DNA of 64,000 bases from Metabacillus niabensis (GCF_020524345.1 NZ_JAIVLH010000006.1:62001-126000), one strand, 5' to 3'. Positions 20,424 through 29,508 are shown, counted from the first letter of the stretch. Translations and numbers: made by a program. The notes: generated by a model from the sequence alone, not told the origin.

Positions 20424-20452
20424 AAAGCAATTCCCTTGGGAGTTGCTTTTTG
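20422..20452 (+). terminator. Terminator after sortase
   Basis: AAAAAGCAATTCCC pairs with GGGAGTTGCTTTTT (one mismatch). It overlaps the sortase stop codon. Confidence 0.85.
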
Positions 20453-20608
20453 TGTGACGGGCAGTCACAGAGTGATAAGTTAATTATCACTCTTATTTTC
20501 TTTTCTGACAGAGACGTCATTTTGGTGAAACGACTGGTTGAAGGAAACGAATGAAAATCCCAAATGGTGGAAATTCATTCCTGAGGAGACTGACCTAGCT
20601 CGGGAAAG

Positions 20609-20851
20609 GTGAGCAAATTGGAAATACCAACAGTAGTGGGTAGAGTCGTTCAACAAGCCATTCATCAAGTTCTCAGTCCGATATTCGAAGAACAGTTCAG
20701 CGAATTCAGTTACGGTTTCAGACCAAAAAGAAGTTGTGAGATGGCAATTATAAAAAGCCTGGAATTTCTAAAGGGCGGGAATGATTGGGTAGCCGACATT
20801 GACCTTGAAATATTCTTCGATACCGTCCATCACGATAAACTTAAAAAGTAA
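20609..20851 (+). pseudogene. Remnant of group II intron reverse transcriptase (LtrA-type)
   Basis: About 80 residues match the reverse-transcriptase core of group II intron proteins: IPTVVGRVVQQAIHQVLSPI, FSYGFRPKRSCEMAI and VADIDLEIFFDTVHHDKL. The N-terminal part, the catalytic YADD region, and the maturase and endonuclease domains are all missing; a stop follows HHDKLKK. No intact intron RNA domains could be recognised around it. It is a dead fragment left by a past insertion. The stretch 20453-20608 holds no gene. Confidence 0.8.
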
Positions 20852-20887
20852 TTAAGCTTTACTTAATCTAGTATAAATTCAGGTTTA

Positions 20888-20901
20888 GGAAACCGGTTTA
20901 T
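20888..20901. promoter_or_regulatory. LacI-type operator, upstream site
   Basis: GGAAACCGGTTTAT has a perfect AAACCGGTTT core. It lies about 45 bp upstream of the -35 box of the sugar transporter promoter, giving three operator-like sites within 140 bp. Confidence 0.5.
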
Positions 20902-20931
20902 AAAAATTGTCAAATTTTCAGATAAAAAGGG

Positions 20932-20960
20932 TTGATTTTCCTATTCTATGATTATATAAT
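20932..20960 (+). promoter_or_regulatory. Promoter of the sugar ABC importer
   Basis: TTGATT (20932-20937), 17-bp spacer and a perfect TATAAT (20955-20960). Initiation would be near 20967, exactly at the next operator. Confidence 0.8.
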
Positions 20961-20966
20961 CATAAC

Positions 20967-20980
20967 TGAAAACGGTTTCC
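20967..20980. promoter_or_regulatory. LacI/CcpA-type operator at the transcription start
   Basis: TGAAAACGGTTTCC sits on the predicted start site. It fits both a LacI-family operator and, except for its last base, a CcpA cre site, so either protein or both could bind. Confidence 0.65.
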
Positions 20981-21013
20981 ACGAATAAAACCGCTTTTTA
21001 TTTTCGATAATAA

Positions 21014-21027
21014 CGAAAACGGTTTCG
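21014..21027. promoter_or_regulatory. LacI-type operator, downstream site
   Basis: CGAAAACGGTTTCG repeats the GAAAACGGTTTC core of the site 47 bp upstream. It lies in the leader, about 42 bp before the binding-protein gene. Confidence 0.65.
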
Positions 21028-21069
21028 TTGTGGAGATAGTTATAAAACAGGGTTTAAGGGGGAAATTGA

Positions 21070-22368
21070 ATGAAAAGCAAGAAAAAGTGGTTAGCAACTG
21101 GTTTGTCTTTAGTTTTGGCATTTTCACTAGCTGCATGTAGCGGTGGGGATAAAGAAAAATCTTCTTCAGAAGGTGGAAGTGGAAATGAGAAAGTAGAACT
21201 TAATTTCTGGGCATTTGGAGCTACAGGATACGAAGATTTAGTGAAAGAATATGAAGAACTAAATCCTAACGTAACAATTAAGTTCAAGTCTTCTGAAACA
21301 GCAGAACATCATGATGCATTATTCACAGCTCTATCAGCAGGTAGCGGTGCACCGGATATCGCTATGCTGGAGGTTGACCAACTAGATCGATTCAAAGCAG
21401 CACAAGATCGTTTCAATAACTTATATGATCTTGGTGCAAAAGATGTACAAGATCAATACCTAGAATGGAAATGGGACACGGCTGAAAATGTTGATGGTGA
21501 CTTTCTAATTGGTCTCCCAACAGATATTGGTCCCAAAGCATTATACTACCGTACAGATTTATTTGAAGAAGCAGGACTACCAACTGATCCTGCTGAAGTT
21601 GAAGCATTAATTTCTAGTCCAGAAGCATTCAAAGAAGCTGGTATTAAATTGACTGAAAAAACGGGTAAACCTTTCGTAGATAGTATTGAAATGGCATACA
21701 GAGCCCTTATGGACCCTGCTACTGAAACATACTTAAATCCAGATGGAGAATTGATTCTTGATAAAGAAGGTAGCACAGTTAAAAAAGCATATGATTATGC
21801 AGTAGAATTACACGAAGCTGGTATTGTTGGTAAATATACTATGTGGTCTCCTGAATGGGCTAGTGCAGTTAACACTGGAGATTTCGCAGCTGAATTAGGA
21901 GCAGGTTGGTTAAAAGGATACCTTGAAGAAAATGCTCCAGACGCTACGGGTAAGTTTAGAGTTGCAACATTACCAACGGAATTTGCTGCTAACTGGGGTG
22001 GATCTTTCATCTCCATTCCATCTGAAACTGAGAATGCACAAGAGGCATATGATTTCATCGAATGGTTAGTATCACCTGAAAATCAATTAAAGTCATCACA
22101 ATCACATGGATTATTCCCATCTGCGCCTTCTGTGTATGATATGGAAGAATTCACTGCAAATGAAGATCAATTCTTTGGTGGTCAAGTAACTGCTGAAGTA
22201 TTTGCAAAAGCTGCAAAAGATATTAACGGTGTTGCATACAGAGGTGAAAAGTTCTTCCCAATTCACCAACGTGTACTTGATGCATTAAGTAACGTACAAA
22301 ACGGTGGAGATCCAGAAAAAGAATGGAAAGCTGCTGTCAAAGATGCAAAAGATTTAATTGCTCGATAA
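21070..22368 (+). CDS. Sugar ABC importer, extracellular substrate-binding lipoprotein
   Basis: The solute-binding protein of a carbohydrate uptake system (family 1 type, MalE/MsmE-like). It has a lipoprotein signal with lipobox LAAC (Cys at about 19) and a short GGDKEKSSSEGGSGN linker. The body has sequences typical of the family (VELNFWAFGATGYEDLVKEY, SAGSGAPDIAMLEVDQ, EAYDFIEWLVSPENQ). It is 432 residues long. The ligand is unknown; the linked pectate lyase and beta-glucosidase suggest plant oligosaccharides such as cello- or galacturono-oligomers. It is the first gene of the operon, under a promoter with three operator-like sites. Confidence 0.9.
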   Translation: MKSKKKWLATGLSLVLAFSLAACSGGDKEKSSSEGGSGNEKVELNFWAFGATGYEDLVKEYEELNPNVTIKFKSSETAEHHDALFTALSAGSGAPDIAMLEVDQLDRFKAAQDRFNNLYDLGAKDVQDQYLEWKWDTAENVDGDFLIGLPTDIGPKALYYRTDLFEEAGLPTDPAEVEALISSPEAFKEAGIKLTEKTGKPFVDSIEMAYRALMDPATETYLNPDGELILDKEGSTVKKAYDYAVELHEAGIVGKYTMWSPEWASAVNTGDFAAELGAGWLKGYLEENAPDATGKFRVATLPTEFAANWGGSFISIPSETENAQEAYDFIEWLVSPENQLKSSQSHGLFPSAPSVYDMEEFTANEDQFFGGQVTAEVFAKAAKDINGVAYRGEKFFPIHQRVLDALSNVQNGGDPEKEWKAAVKDAKDLIAR

Positions 22369-22378
22369 TAATGAATAT

Positions 22379-22416
22379 AGAATTAGATATGGTTCTTAAA
22401 GGCCATATCTAATTCT
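22379..22416 (+). other. Intercistronic stem-loop after the binding-protein gene
   Basis: AGAATTAGATATGG and CCATATCTAATTCT form a perfect 14-bp stem with a 10-base loop and no T-run. Such hairpins often protect the binding-protein mRNA and lower permease expression, which fits the need for excess binding protein. Confidence 0.7.
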
Positions 22417-22438
22417 TACAAAGAAACGGGGAGTGAAA

Positions 22439-23377
22439 ATGGCTTCTTCAAACGAGAGTACTCTCAAAAATAAAAGATTTTTATCAGAAGAAAAGAAGGA
22501 TATGATTTCGGGTTACTTATATATTGCTCCTTTCTTTCTTATCTTTGCTGTAATTGGTTTATATCCGTCACTATTTAGTATCTTTTTAGCTTTTCAAAAG
22601 TGGAATGGATTAGGGTCAATGGAATTTGTCGGTTTAAGGAACTTTTTTGTTGTCTTAGAAGACCCTCTATTTTGGAAATCTCTGTACAACACCGTCATTA
22701 TTGGATTAATGGGTACAGCACCACAACTAATTGTGGGAATAATCATTGCTTTCTTATTAAATTTAACCTTTCTACGTTTTAAGAATTTCTTTCGAGTCAC
22801 AATCTTCATGCCGTATATTACGTCAATGGTTGCAGTAGCACTTATCTTTAGTGTGTTATTTAGTAATCATGAATCTTCACTGGCTAACTATATATTAGGA
22901 GTATTTGGATTTGATCCTGTAAACTGGGCTACTTCTGAGTGGGGTACGAAGATTGCAATCTCAATAATGGTTTTCTGGAGATGGATTGGATACAACACAA
23001 TCATATATTTAGCAGGATTACAATCTATTTCAAATGATTTATATGAAGCGGCAACGATAGATGGAGCTAGTAAATTCCAGCAGCTTATCTATATTACAAT
23101 GCCGATGTTGAAACCATTTATTGTATTAACTGTGTTCTTCTCAACTGTTGGTGCACTACAGCTTTTTGCTGAACCAACGATTTTCTTAGGTACAGGGGCT
23201 TTCACTCGTGACGAAGCGATGACAGTTGTTATGTACTTATACCGTGATGCATTTAGATTACAATCTTTTGGAACAGCATCTGCTACAGCTGTTATCTTGT
23301 TATTTATTATTATTATCTGCTCTGCCATTAATACACTTGCAACATCTGGTTTTGGTAGAAAGAAAGGAGAAAACTGA
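22439..23377 (+). CDS. Sugar ABC importer, permease 1
   Basis: An inner membrane subunit of the carbohydrate importer (MalF/UgpA type), about 312 residues with six or so membrane helices. The EAA loop that contacts the ATPase reads EAATIDGASKFQQLIYITMPML. ATG 22439 sits five bases after GGGGAG and is preferred over the in-frame GTG at 22433, which lies within the RBS. Its TGA overlaps the ATG of permease 2 by one base. Confidence 0.9.
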   Translation: MASSNESTLKNKRFLSEEKKDMISGYLYIAPFFLIFAVIGLYPSLFSIFLAFQKWNGLGSMEFVGLRNFFVVLEDPLFWKSLYNTVIIGLMGTAPQLIVGIIIAFLLNLTFLRFKNFFRVTIFMPYITSMVAVALIFSVLFSNHESSLANYILGVFGFDPVNWATSEWGTKIAISIMVFWRWIGYNTIIYLAGLQSISNDLYEAATIDGASKFQQLIYITMPMLKPFIVLTVFFSTVGALQLFAEPTIFLGTGAFTRDEAMTVVMYLYRDAFRLQSFGTASATAVILLFIIIICSAINTLATSGFGRKKGEN

Positions 23378-24219
23378 TGGGTAATGTAGCTGGAACAAAA
23401 AAGTTTTCTTTAGGAAGAATCGCTATCTATTTGTTTCTGTCATTAGCATCGTTACTCTCATTATTCCCATTTTATTGGATGTTTGTTATGGCTACACGAC
23501 CAAGTGCTGCCTACAACTCGATTCCACCTACTATAACACCTGGGAATTTGCTAGTTGAAAACTTTCAGAAGGTACTTGGGCAAATTGACTTCTTTAAGGC
23601 GATGTTAAATACAATTATTCTATGTACTTCAGTAACACTCGTAGTACTCCTAATTAGTTCTCTTGCAGGGTTTGCATTTGCAAAGTTTAGGTTTCCGGGA
23701 AAAAATATCTTCTTTTTAGGAATTTTATTAACAATGGTTATTCCGCCTCAGTTAGGTTTAATTCCACAATTTTATATGATTTCCAAAGCGGGATTGTTAG
23801 ATACACTTCAAGGGGTGGCGATATTGTTCTTCTTGAATCCACTTGGGATTTTCTTGATGAGACAGTATGTCAACGGTTCTGTACCTGATGAATTATTAGA
23901 AGCGGCAAAGCTTGATGGGTGTTCAAACTTTAGGATTTATCGAAGCATTGTCTTGCCAATTATACTACCTGCCTTCGCAACATTGGGAATTATTGTATTT
24001 ACAGCTGTGTGGGGAGAATTCCTGTGGCAATTCACGATTCTGAGAGATCCAGAAATGTACACAATTCAGGTTGCTTTAGCAACATTAAGTAATACGTTTA
24101 AAGTTGACTTTGGGATGATCCTATCTGGAGTCTTTTGGGCAACAGTACCTTTAATAGTTATATTCTTACTATTTAATAAACTGTTTATTTCAAGCATTAC
24201 AGACGGCGCTGTTAAGTAA
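23377..24219 (+). CDS. Sugar ABC importer, permease 2
   Basis: The second membrane subunit (MalG/UgpE type), 280 residues. It has the usual N-terminal LFPFYWMFVMATRPS and the EAA loop EAAKLDGCSNFRIYRSIVLP. It starts at the TGATG overlap with permease 1. No ATPase gene is present nearby, so a shared ATPase like MsmX of B. subtilis must energise the importer; that is inference from the family. Confidence 0.9.
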   Translation: MGNVAGTKKFSLGRIAIYLFLSLASLLSLFPFYWMFVMATRPSAAYNSIPPTITPGNLLVENFQKVLGQIDFFKAMLNTIILCTSVTLVVLLISSLAGFAFAKFRFPGKNIFFLGILLTMVIPPQLGLIPQFYMISKAGLLDTLQGVAILFFLNPLGIFLMRQYVNGSVPDELLEAAKLDGCSNFRIYRSIVLPIILPAFATLGIIVFTAVWGEFLWQFTILRDPEMYTIQVALATLSNTFKVDFGMILSGVFWATVPLIVIFLLFNKLFISSITDGAVK

Positions 24220-24330
24220 GGGTTCCTGCTATATATTTGCCTTTTATGAAATTGAATTATGCAGTAAATAATAGTAATCTTAACTTAGGTAAAACCATTT
24301 GAATCTTAGAAGGCAATAGAGGGACAAATT

Positions 24331-25344
24331 ATGAACTTAACGATTAAAGATATTGCACAAAAGGCTGGAGTTTCACCTGGTACCGTATCAAAGATTATAA
24401 ATAATTATGGTGGAATTAGTGAAAAGACGAAGAAGAAGGTAATGGACATAATAAAGGAAACAGGTTACCAACCTACCTTTTCCGCTAAAGTATTAGCTAC
24501 AAAAAAATCCAATTTAATTGGGTTAATCTATGCGGGAAAAGTGAATGTTGACTTTACCCATCCATACTTTAATGAGGTTGTGACCTCATTTAAAAAAACA
24601 ATTGGCCAATTAGGCTACGATATCATTATGTTTTCTAATGAACAATTTTTCAAAGATAATGGTAGTTATATCGCTAGATGTAGACACTTTCACGTTGATG
24701 GATGCATTATTATCTCTGGTGAAGAAGTAGAAGATGCCATTTATGAGTTAGTAAGAGAGGAGATTCCTTGTATGGGAATCGATATTCAGTTGAATGGCCC
24801 AAAAGCAAGCTTTGTTATGAGTGACAATGTGAATTTATCAAGAAAAGTGATACAACATTTTTATTTACAAGGAATGCGTGATATTGGGTTTATCGGTGGA
24901 AATATAGGAGCTGCTATTACATCTTTTCGTGAAAAAGGATATAGAGAAACGATGCAGCAGCTTGGACTTGAGATTAATCCGAATTGGGTGCAATACGGAG
25001 ATTTCCACGAAGAAAGTGGATATAATGCGATGAAGAAGATTTTAGAAACAAAGCCATATCCTCGTGCGATCTATGCAGCTTCTGATTTAATGGCACTTGG
25101 TGCTATAGACGCAATTAAGGAAAAAGGTTTAAATGTTCCACAAGATATCTCGGTAATTGGGTGTGATGACATTGATGCTTGCCGTTATAGCTGTCCAAAA
25201 TTAACAACCGTAAGACAGGATAAAGACCGACTAGGGAAGTTGGCTGCGTATATGCTAGATGATTTAATAAACGGAAAATCACAACTTAAACCTCTATTTA
25301 TCGATTCCGAACTAATTGTTAGAGAATCTTGTGGACAAATATAG
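24331..25344 (+). CDS. LacI-family transcription regulator 2
   Basis: A 337-residue paralogue of the regulator at 15162-16172, with near-identical DNA-binding helix ([20 protein letters not shown]) and very similar ligand domain ([30 protein letters not shown]). Because the recognition helices match, both proteins may bind the same GAAAACGGTTTC-like operators. It lies between the importer genes and the beta-glucosidase, 25 bp before the latter, so it is probably co-transcribed with it. The sugar ligand is unknown. Confidence 0.88.
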   Translation: MNLTIKDIAQKAGVSPGTVSKIINNYGGISEKTKKKVMDIIKETGYQPTFSAKVLATKKSNLIGLIYAGKVNVDFTHPYFNEVVTSFKKTIGQLGYDIIMFSNEQFFKDNGSYIARCRHFHVDGCIIISGEEVEDAIYELVREEIPCMGIDIQLNGPKASFVMSDNVNLSRKVIQHFYLQGMRDIGFIGGNIGAAITSFREKGYRETMQQLGLEINPNWVQYGDFHEESGYNAMKKILETKPYPRAIYAASDLMALGAIDAIKEKGLNVPQDISVIGCDDIDACRYSCPKLTTVRQDKDRLGKLAAYMLDDLINGKSQLKPLFIDSELIVRESCGQI

Positions 25345-25369
25345 AAATGATTTAGTGGAGGTAACTCAA

Positions 25370-26719
25370 ATGGCAATCATAGAATTTCCAGAAGATATGA
25401 AATGGGGAGCAGCAACAGCAGCTTATCAAATCGAAGGTGCATCTACAAAGGATGGGAGAGGCCTTTCAATTTGGGATACCTTTGCTAACACCCCTGGAAA
25501 AGTATTAAATGGTGATAACGGAGACGTAGCTTGTGATAGCTACCATCGTTACAAGGAAGATATTGCATTAATGAAAGAACTTGGAATTGATACGTATCGT
25601 TTTTCTGTTTCGTGGCCACGTATTTTTCCCACAGGATCAGGTGAAGTGAACCAAAAGGGACTTCAATATTACCATGATTTTGTTGATGAGTTATTAGCTA
25701 ATGGAATTGAGCCTATGTGTACACTATATCATTGGGATCTACCACAAGCTCTTCAAGACAGGGGCGGTTGGGAAAATCGAGAAGTAGTTGAAGCATTTGC
25801 TAATTATTCAGAGTTAATGTTCAAAGAGTTTAATGGAAAGATAAAAAAATGGATAACAATTAATGAACCTTGGTGTGTTTCCTTTTTATCAAACTTTATA
25901 GGTATTCATGCACCGGGATATAAAAATTTACAACTTGCAACAACTATATCTCATCACTTGCTTCTTGCACATGGTCAAGCAGTAACCCGTTTTAGAGATG
26001 GAAATTATGAAGGTGAAATTGGTTATGCACCCAACACTGAATGGAATGAACCATTTAGCAATAAACAAGAAGATATTGATGCTTGTAATAGAGCGAATGG
26101 TTGGTTCATTGAATGGTTCTTTGATCCTGTATTCAAAGGTAGCTATCCACAATTTATGGTGGAATGGTTTGAGAAAATAGATGTAACAGTTCCAATTCAA
26201 GAAGGCGATATGGACATAATAAACCAAAAAATCGATTTTGTTGGAATCAACTACTATACAGGAAGTGTAACTAGATACAAAGAAAATGATGGTTTACTAG
26301 ACGCTGAAAAAGTTGATATCGGCTATGAAAAAACAGACTTTGATTGGAATATCTACCCTGAAGGCTTCTATAAAGTGTTAACTAAATTAAACGAGCAATA
26401 CGGTTCAGTGCCGATTTACATCACTGAAAACGGTGCATGTTACAATGATGGAGTAGAAAATGGCCGAGTAAAGGACCAAAGACGTATTGACTACTTGAAA
26501 CAACATTTAACATCATTAAAACGAGCAATGGATAGTGGTGTAAATATTAAAGGTTATTTAACTTGGTCGTTGCTTGATAACTTTGAATGGGCAGAAGGCT
26601 ATGATAAGCGCTTTGGAATTATTCATGTTGATTTCAATACATTAGAAAGAACAAAGAAAGATAGCTACTATTGGTACAAGCAAACAATTAAAAATGGTTG
26701 GTTTGATATGTTTTATTAA
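25370..26719 (+). CDS. GH1 beta-glucosidase
   Basis: A glycoside hydrolase family 1 enzyme of 449 residues, expected to split beta-glucosides such as cellobiose in the cytoplasm after uptake. The N-terminal signature FPEDMKWGAATAAYQIEGA, the acid-base Glu166 in TINEPW and the nucleophile Glu353 in YITENGA are all present. It has no signal peptide. ATG 25370 is 8 bases after GTGGAGG. A beta-galactosidase or 6-phospho activity cannot be excluded, but coupling to an ABC importer rather than a PTS argues for unphosphorylated substrates. Confidence 0.92.
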   Translation: MAIIEFPEDMKWGAATAAYQIEGASTKDGRGLSIWDTFANTPGKVLNGDNGDVACDSYHRYKEDIALMKELGIDTYRFSVSWPRIFPTGSGEVNQKGLQYYHDFVDELLANGIEPMCTLYHWDLPQALQDRGGWENREVVEAFANYSELMFKEFNGKIKKWITINEPWCVSFLSNFIGIHAPGYKNLQLATTISHHLLLAHGQAVTRFRDGNYEGEIGYAPNTEWNEPFSNKQEDIDACNRANGWFIEWFFDPVFKGSYPQFMVEWFEKIDVTVPIQEGDMDIINQKIDFVGINYYTGSVTRYKENDGLLDAEKVDIGYEKTDFDWNIYPEGFYKVLTKLNEQYGSVPIYITENGACYNDGVENGRVKDQRRIDYLKQHLTSLKRAMDSGVNIKGYLTWSLLDNFEWAEGYDKRFGIIHVDFNTLERTKKDSYYWYKQTIKNGWFDMFY

Positions 26720-26727
26720 GAAATTCA

Positions 26728-26767
26728 CCCCTTTCGGAAACCGGTTTCGATTCCGAAAGGGGATTTT
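26728..26767 (+). terminator. Terminator after beta-glucosidase with an operator in its loop
   Basis: CCCCTTTCGGAA pairs with TTCCGAAAGGGG (12 bp), followed by ATTTTTA. The region 26736-26749 reads GGAAACCGGTTTCG, whose GAAACCGGTTTC core is a perfect palindrome of the island's operator type. Confidence 0.85.
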
Positions 26768-26841
26768 TATCATCATAATAAAAGAAAAAATAGATAAGAT
26801 AAAAAGCCAGTATAATATGGCTGTGGGATGGGGGATCTATA

Positions 26842-28617
26842 TTGAGAAAGCCCTTACATAAATATATGAAGAAGCTTAGAAATACTAGCAATCATCAAAA
26901 TGCTGTTAAATTACCCTTAAAGCTACCTGTTGGAAGGAAGATTTTCACTGTATTTGCTATCATTTTTATTTTAATTGCCGTTCTTAGCGTTTCGACTCTT
27001 AATGGATTAAATACGATGAATAAGAAATCAATTGAAGTTGAGGATGTGTGGCTTCCATCAGTTGAGAGGCTAGGGGAAATGAGGTATCTCGTTGAACAGG
27101 TTACTGCATTTCAACTGTTTTATGCTAGTGCCGAAACACTCGGAGAATTGAAACAATTTGATGGCCGCTTTAATACGATTTTTAATAGGTTAGACGAGTT
27201 GTTTGAACAGTTTGAGAAAACGATCTCAACTAAAGAAGAGGAAACCATTTATAACGAATTTCAAGCAGAATGGGATAAATACCTTCTTGTTCACGAGGAA
27301 GTTCTTGTACTATCAAGAGCCAATCAAGACGATGAAGCTAGTGAAATGATTAAACAATCGCGACAACAGATTGAAACGGTTGAAGGCTATCTACAAAAGC
27401 TAGTCGAGTTTAATCAAGCAAAGGCAAAGAAAGCTGCGGAAGAGAGACATCATGTAACAACAAATGTATTATCCACTATAGCTATTTTAATTGTGGTTGC
27501 TTTAGTCATCTCAATCATTATGGGGCTCCTTCTATCAAGAAGCATATCTCGACCATTGTCAGCGATGTCAATGAGTGTGAAGCAGGTAGCTCAAGGGAAC
27601 TTAATGATAGAGCCAATTTCTATTAAAAATAGGGATGAGATTGGTAAACTAGCAACGGATTTTAACACTATGACAGACAACTTAAAGCAATTGATCGTAG
27701 AAGTGATGAAAAATTCTGAGCAGGTGGCAACAACGTCAGAAGATCTCGCAGTCAGTGCAGAGCAAACACAAACAGGAAATGATTCTATCTCAACTGCGAT
27801 TAAAGAGGTTGCAGGCGGTGCAGAAAACCAAGTATCACGTGCCTCAGAAGCAAATAATGTGATACAAGAGATTTCAAAAGGAATGACACAAGCGGCACGT
27901 TCGATACAATCTGTTTCAGACCTAACATTAGCAACAAACGAGAAAGCAACAACTGGTCAAGGAATTGTTTCGCAAACAGTTATTCAAATGAATGAAGTGC
28001 AACATAAAGTCCAACACACCTCTTCTGTCATGAATTCATTAGGCAACAAATCAAGCCAAATCGGCAAGATCCTTTCTTTAATAACAAATGTGGCTGATCA
28101 AACCAATTTACTAGCTCTAAATGCAGCTATTGAAGCAGCAAGAGCTGGCGAGCATGGTAAAGGATTTGCAGTTGTAGCCGATGAAGTCAGAAAGCTTGCG
28201 GAGCAATCAGGTCAAGCGGCTGAGGAAATTAAAAAAGTAATCTTTGAAATGCAAACAGAAGTTGAAAATGCACTAAAGTCAATGACAGATGGAATCAATG
28301 CTGTTAATGAAGGAATTATAATGGTCAATAAAACGGGGAATTCCTTTGAGAATATTGTTGAAATGGTAGCTGATGTTGCATCACAATCACAGGAAGTATC
28401 AGCTATTGTGGAGCAAGTAAATGCTAGCACGCAAAGTATGGTGAGTTTAATCGAGGAAATCGCAAACATATCTGTTTTTTCAGCAGGAAATACAGAAGAA
28501 GTGGCGGCATCAGTTGAAGAACAAAATGCGATTATGACGAAAGTTACTTTGTCATCAGAAGAATTAAGTCAAAAGGCATTAGCACTTCAGGAGCTGGTAA
28601 AGAAATTTAGAGTTTAG
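26842..28617 (+). CDS. Methyl-accepting chemotaxis protein 1
   Basis: A membrane chemoreceptor of 591 residues. A membrane helix ([20 protein letters not shown]) is followed by a helical extracellular sensor of about 150 residues, a second membrane helix ([20 protein letters not shown]), a HAMP linker, and a signalling coiled coil whose tip contains [18 protein letters not shown] and [16 protein letters not shown], where CheA and CheW bind. The start is TTG 26842 after GGGATGGGGG. Being at the end of the sugar island, it may guide movement toward plant sugars; ligand is unknown. Confidence 0.9.
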   Translation: MRKPLHKYMKKLRNTSNHQNAVKLPLKLPVGRKIFTVFAIIFILIAVLSVSTLNGLNTMNKKSIEVEDVWLPSVERLGEMRYLVEQVTAFQLFYASAETLGELKQFDGRFNTIFNRLDELFEQFEKTISTKEEETIYNEFQAEWDKYLLVHEEVLVLSRANQDDEASEMIKQSRQQIETVEGYLQKLVEFNQAKAKKAAEERHHVTTNVLSTIAILIVVALVISIIMGLLLSRSISRPLSAMSMSVKQVAQGNLMIEPISIKNRDEIGKLATDFNTMTDNLKQLIVEVMKNSEQVATTSEDLAVSAEQTQTGNDSISTAIKEVAGGAENQVSRASEANNVIQEISKGMTQAARSIQSVSDLTLATNEKATTGQGIVSQTVIQMNEVQHKVQHTSSVMNSLGNKSSQIGKILSLITNVADQTNLLALNAAIEAARAGEHGKGFAVVADEVRKLAEQSGQAAEEIKKVIFEMQTEVENALKSMTDGINAVNEGIIMVNKTGNSFENIVEMVADVASQSQEVSAIVEQVNASTQSMVSLIEEIANISVFSAGNTEEVAASVEEQNAIMTKVTLSSEELSQKALALQELVKKFRV

Positions 28618-28726
28618 AATGAATTGTTAGAATACTTAAACTATATTGCTTTCTATTAAAAAGGTCTATAGTATACTGAATTTTTTGTTAGCCTTTACAA
28701 AGGGTGTTTTAACTGTGTGAAAAAAA

Positions 28727-28771
28727 GGTTTCTGAATTTTTTTATTTAAGAAACCGATTTCCGTGGAAATC
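28727..28771 (+). other. Overlapping inverted repeats after the chemoreceptor
   Basis: GGTTTCT and AGAAACC (28727-28733, 28749-28755) enclose a T-rich loop, and GATTTCC/GGAAATC makes a second small palindrome. GAAACCGATTTC (28750-28761) is one base from the island operator core. It may be a weak terminator, an operator, or both. Confidence 0.35.
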
Positions 28772-28825
28772 CCACATCAAACAAGGGGGATTTATTTTGA
28801 AGCACAGATTGGCCGTTCTCGACTG

Positions 28826-28913
28826 TCAGCGCCTAGCCACAAATGAATTGGAGACAAGGGAAGTCTTCTATTACGTCTTATTTGACCGAGGCTGATCAGG
28901 TGCTTGGGCTTTT
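28826..28913. repeat. Dispersed palindromic repeat, family 1, copy 2 (reverse)
   Basis: It begins TCAGCGCCTAGCCAC and ends GGCTGATCAGGTGCTTGGG, with TCTTATTTG in between. It is the family-1 repeat in reverse orientation, shorter than the other copies. Confidence 0.65.
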
Positions 28914-28988
28914 GATGATCTGGAAAAAATAGATCTCACTCCTATTTGCGGGAAAGAATAAAGTGGGAGCATTTGTTCATTTGTGAAT

Positions 28989-29042
28989 ATATCCCCTCAT
29001 TTCACAATATGATGAATTATCATCTGTGAAATGAGGGGATAT
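28989..29042. other. Perfect 18-bp inverted repeat covering a ribosome binding site
   Basis: The arm 28989-29006 (ATATCCCCTCATTTCACA) is exactly complementary to 29025-29042. The 18-base loop has a further GATGA/TCATC pair. The downstream arm holds the GAGGGG RBS of the next gene, so the RNA hairpin would hide it; as DNA it could be a large operator. Confidence 0.8.
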
Positions 29043-29044
29043 GG

Positions 29045-29437
29045 TTGGCGATTGACACGGTCATCACAAGAGAGATGCTTGCTCATTTTCTTGAACTTCA
29101 ATATAAGAAAAAAGAAGTAGAATCAGAAATTGATGAATTGAAGAGAGCCTTTAATGAATATTTTGATTTGTCAGTGGGGGAAAACGTTAAAGGAGAAATG
29201 GTCCTGAGGGAATACAAGCTGCAAAGACAAATAAGAAATACAGTGAAATTTAAACAACAGCAGACCGTTAAAAAACTTGAAGAGTTACATTTACTCGATC
29301 TTATTGAAAAAAAGCCGGATGAAGAGAAAATAAGAGCAGCCATCCAACTAGGATTGCTGCATGAAGAAGATTTAGAAGGCTGCAAAACGATCAATACTTC
29401 CCAAGCTATTTATGTAAAACACTTATCATCCAAGTAA
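29045..29437 (+). CDS. Hypothetical helical protein
   Basis: A 130-residue protein that I do not recognise. It is charged and mostly helical, with a likely coiled coil near the start (LELQYKKKEVESEIDELKRAFNEYF) and a second in KFKQQQTVKKLEELHLLDLIEKK. It has no signal peptide, membrane helix or cysteine-metal motif, with a single Cys near the end. The start is TTG 29045 directly after the inverted repeat that contains its RBS. It is convergent with ywjG. It may be a small DNA- or protein-binding factor, possibly of phage or mobile origin; nothing in the sequence settles this. Confidence 0.65.
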   Translation: MAIDTVITREMLAHFLELQYKKKEVESEIDELKRAFNEYFDLSVGENVKGEMVLREYKLQRQIRNTVKFKQQQTVKKLEELHLLDLIEKKPDEEKIRAAIQLGLLHEEDLEGCKTINTSQAIYVKHLSSK

Positions 29438-29455
29438 ATACAGAAGACAATAGGG

Positions 29456-29490
29456 TAACCCTGTCCAGCAATTTGAACAGGGTTATTCTT
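29456..29490. terminator. Bidirectional terminator between convergent genes
   Basis: TAACCCTGT pairs with ACAGGGTTA across a 12-base loop. T-rich sequence follows on the plus side. It serves the hypothetical gene and ywjG. Confidence 0.7.
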
Positions 29491-29508
29491 GGTTTAAAAG
29501 GAAATAAC

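Noticed and set aside
20500-20608. Short frame before the intron remnant (reads KWWKFIPEETDLARER)
   Set aside because: It has a plausible peptide look but is only about 28 codons between stops, and I could not match it to the intron protein or any other family.
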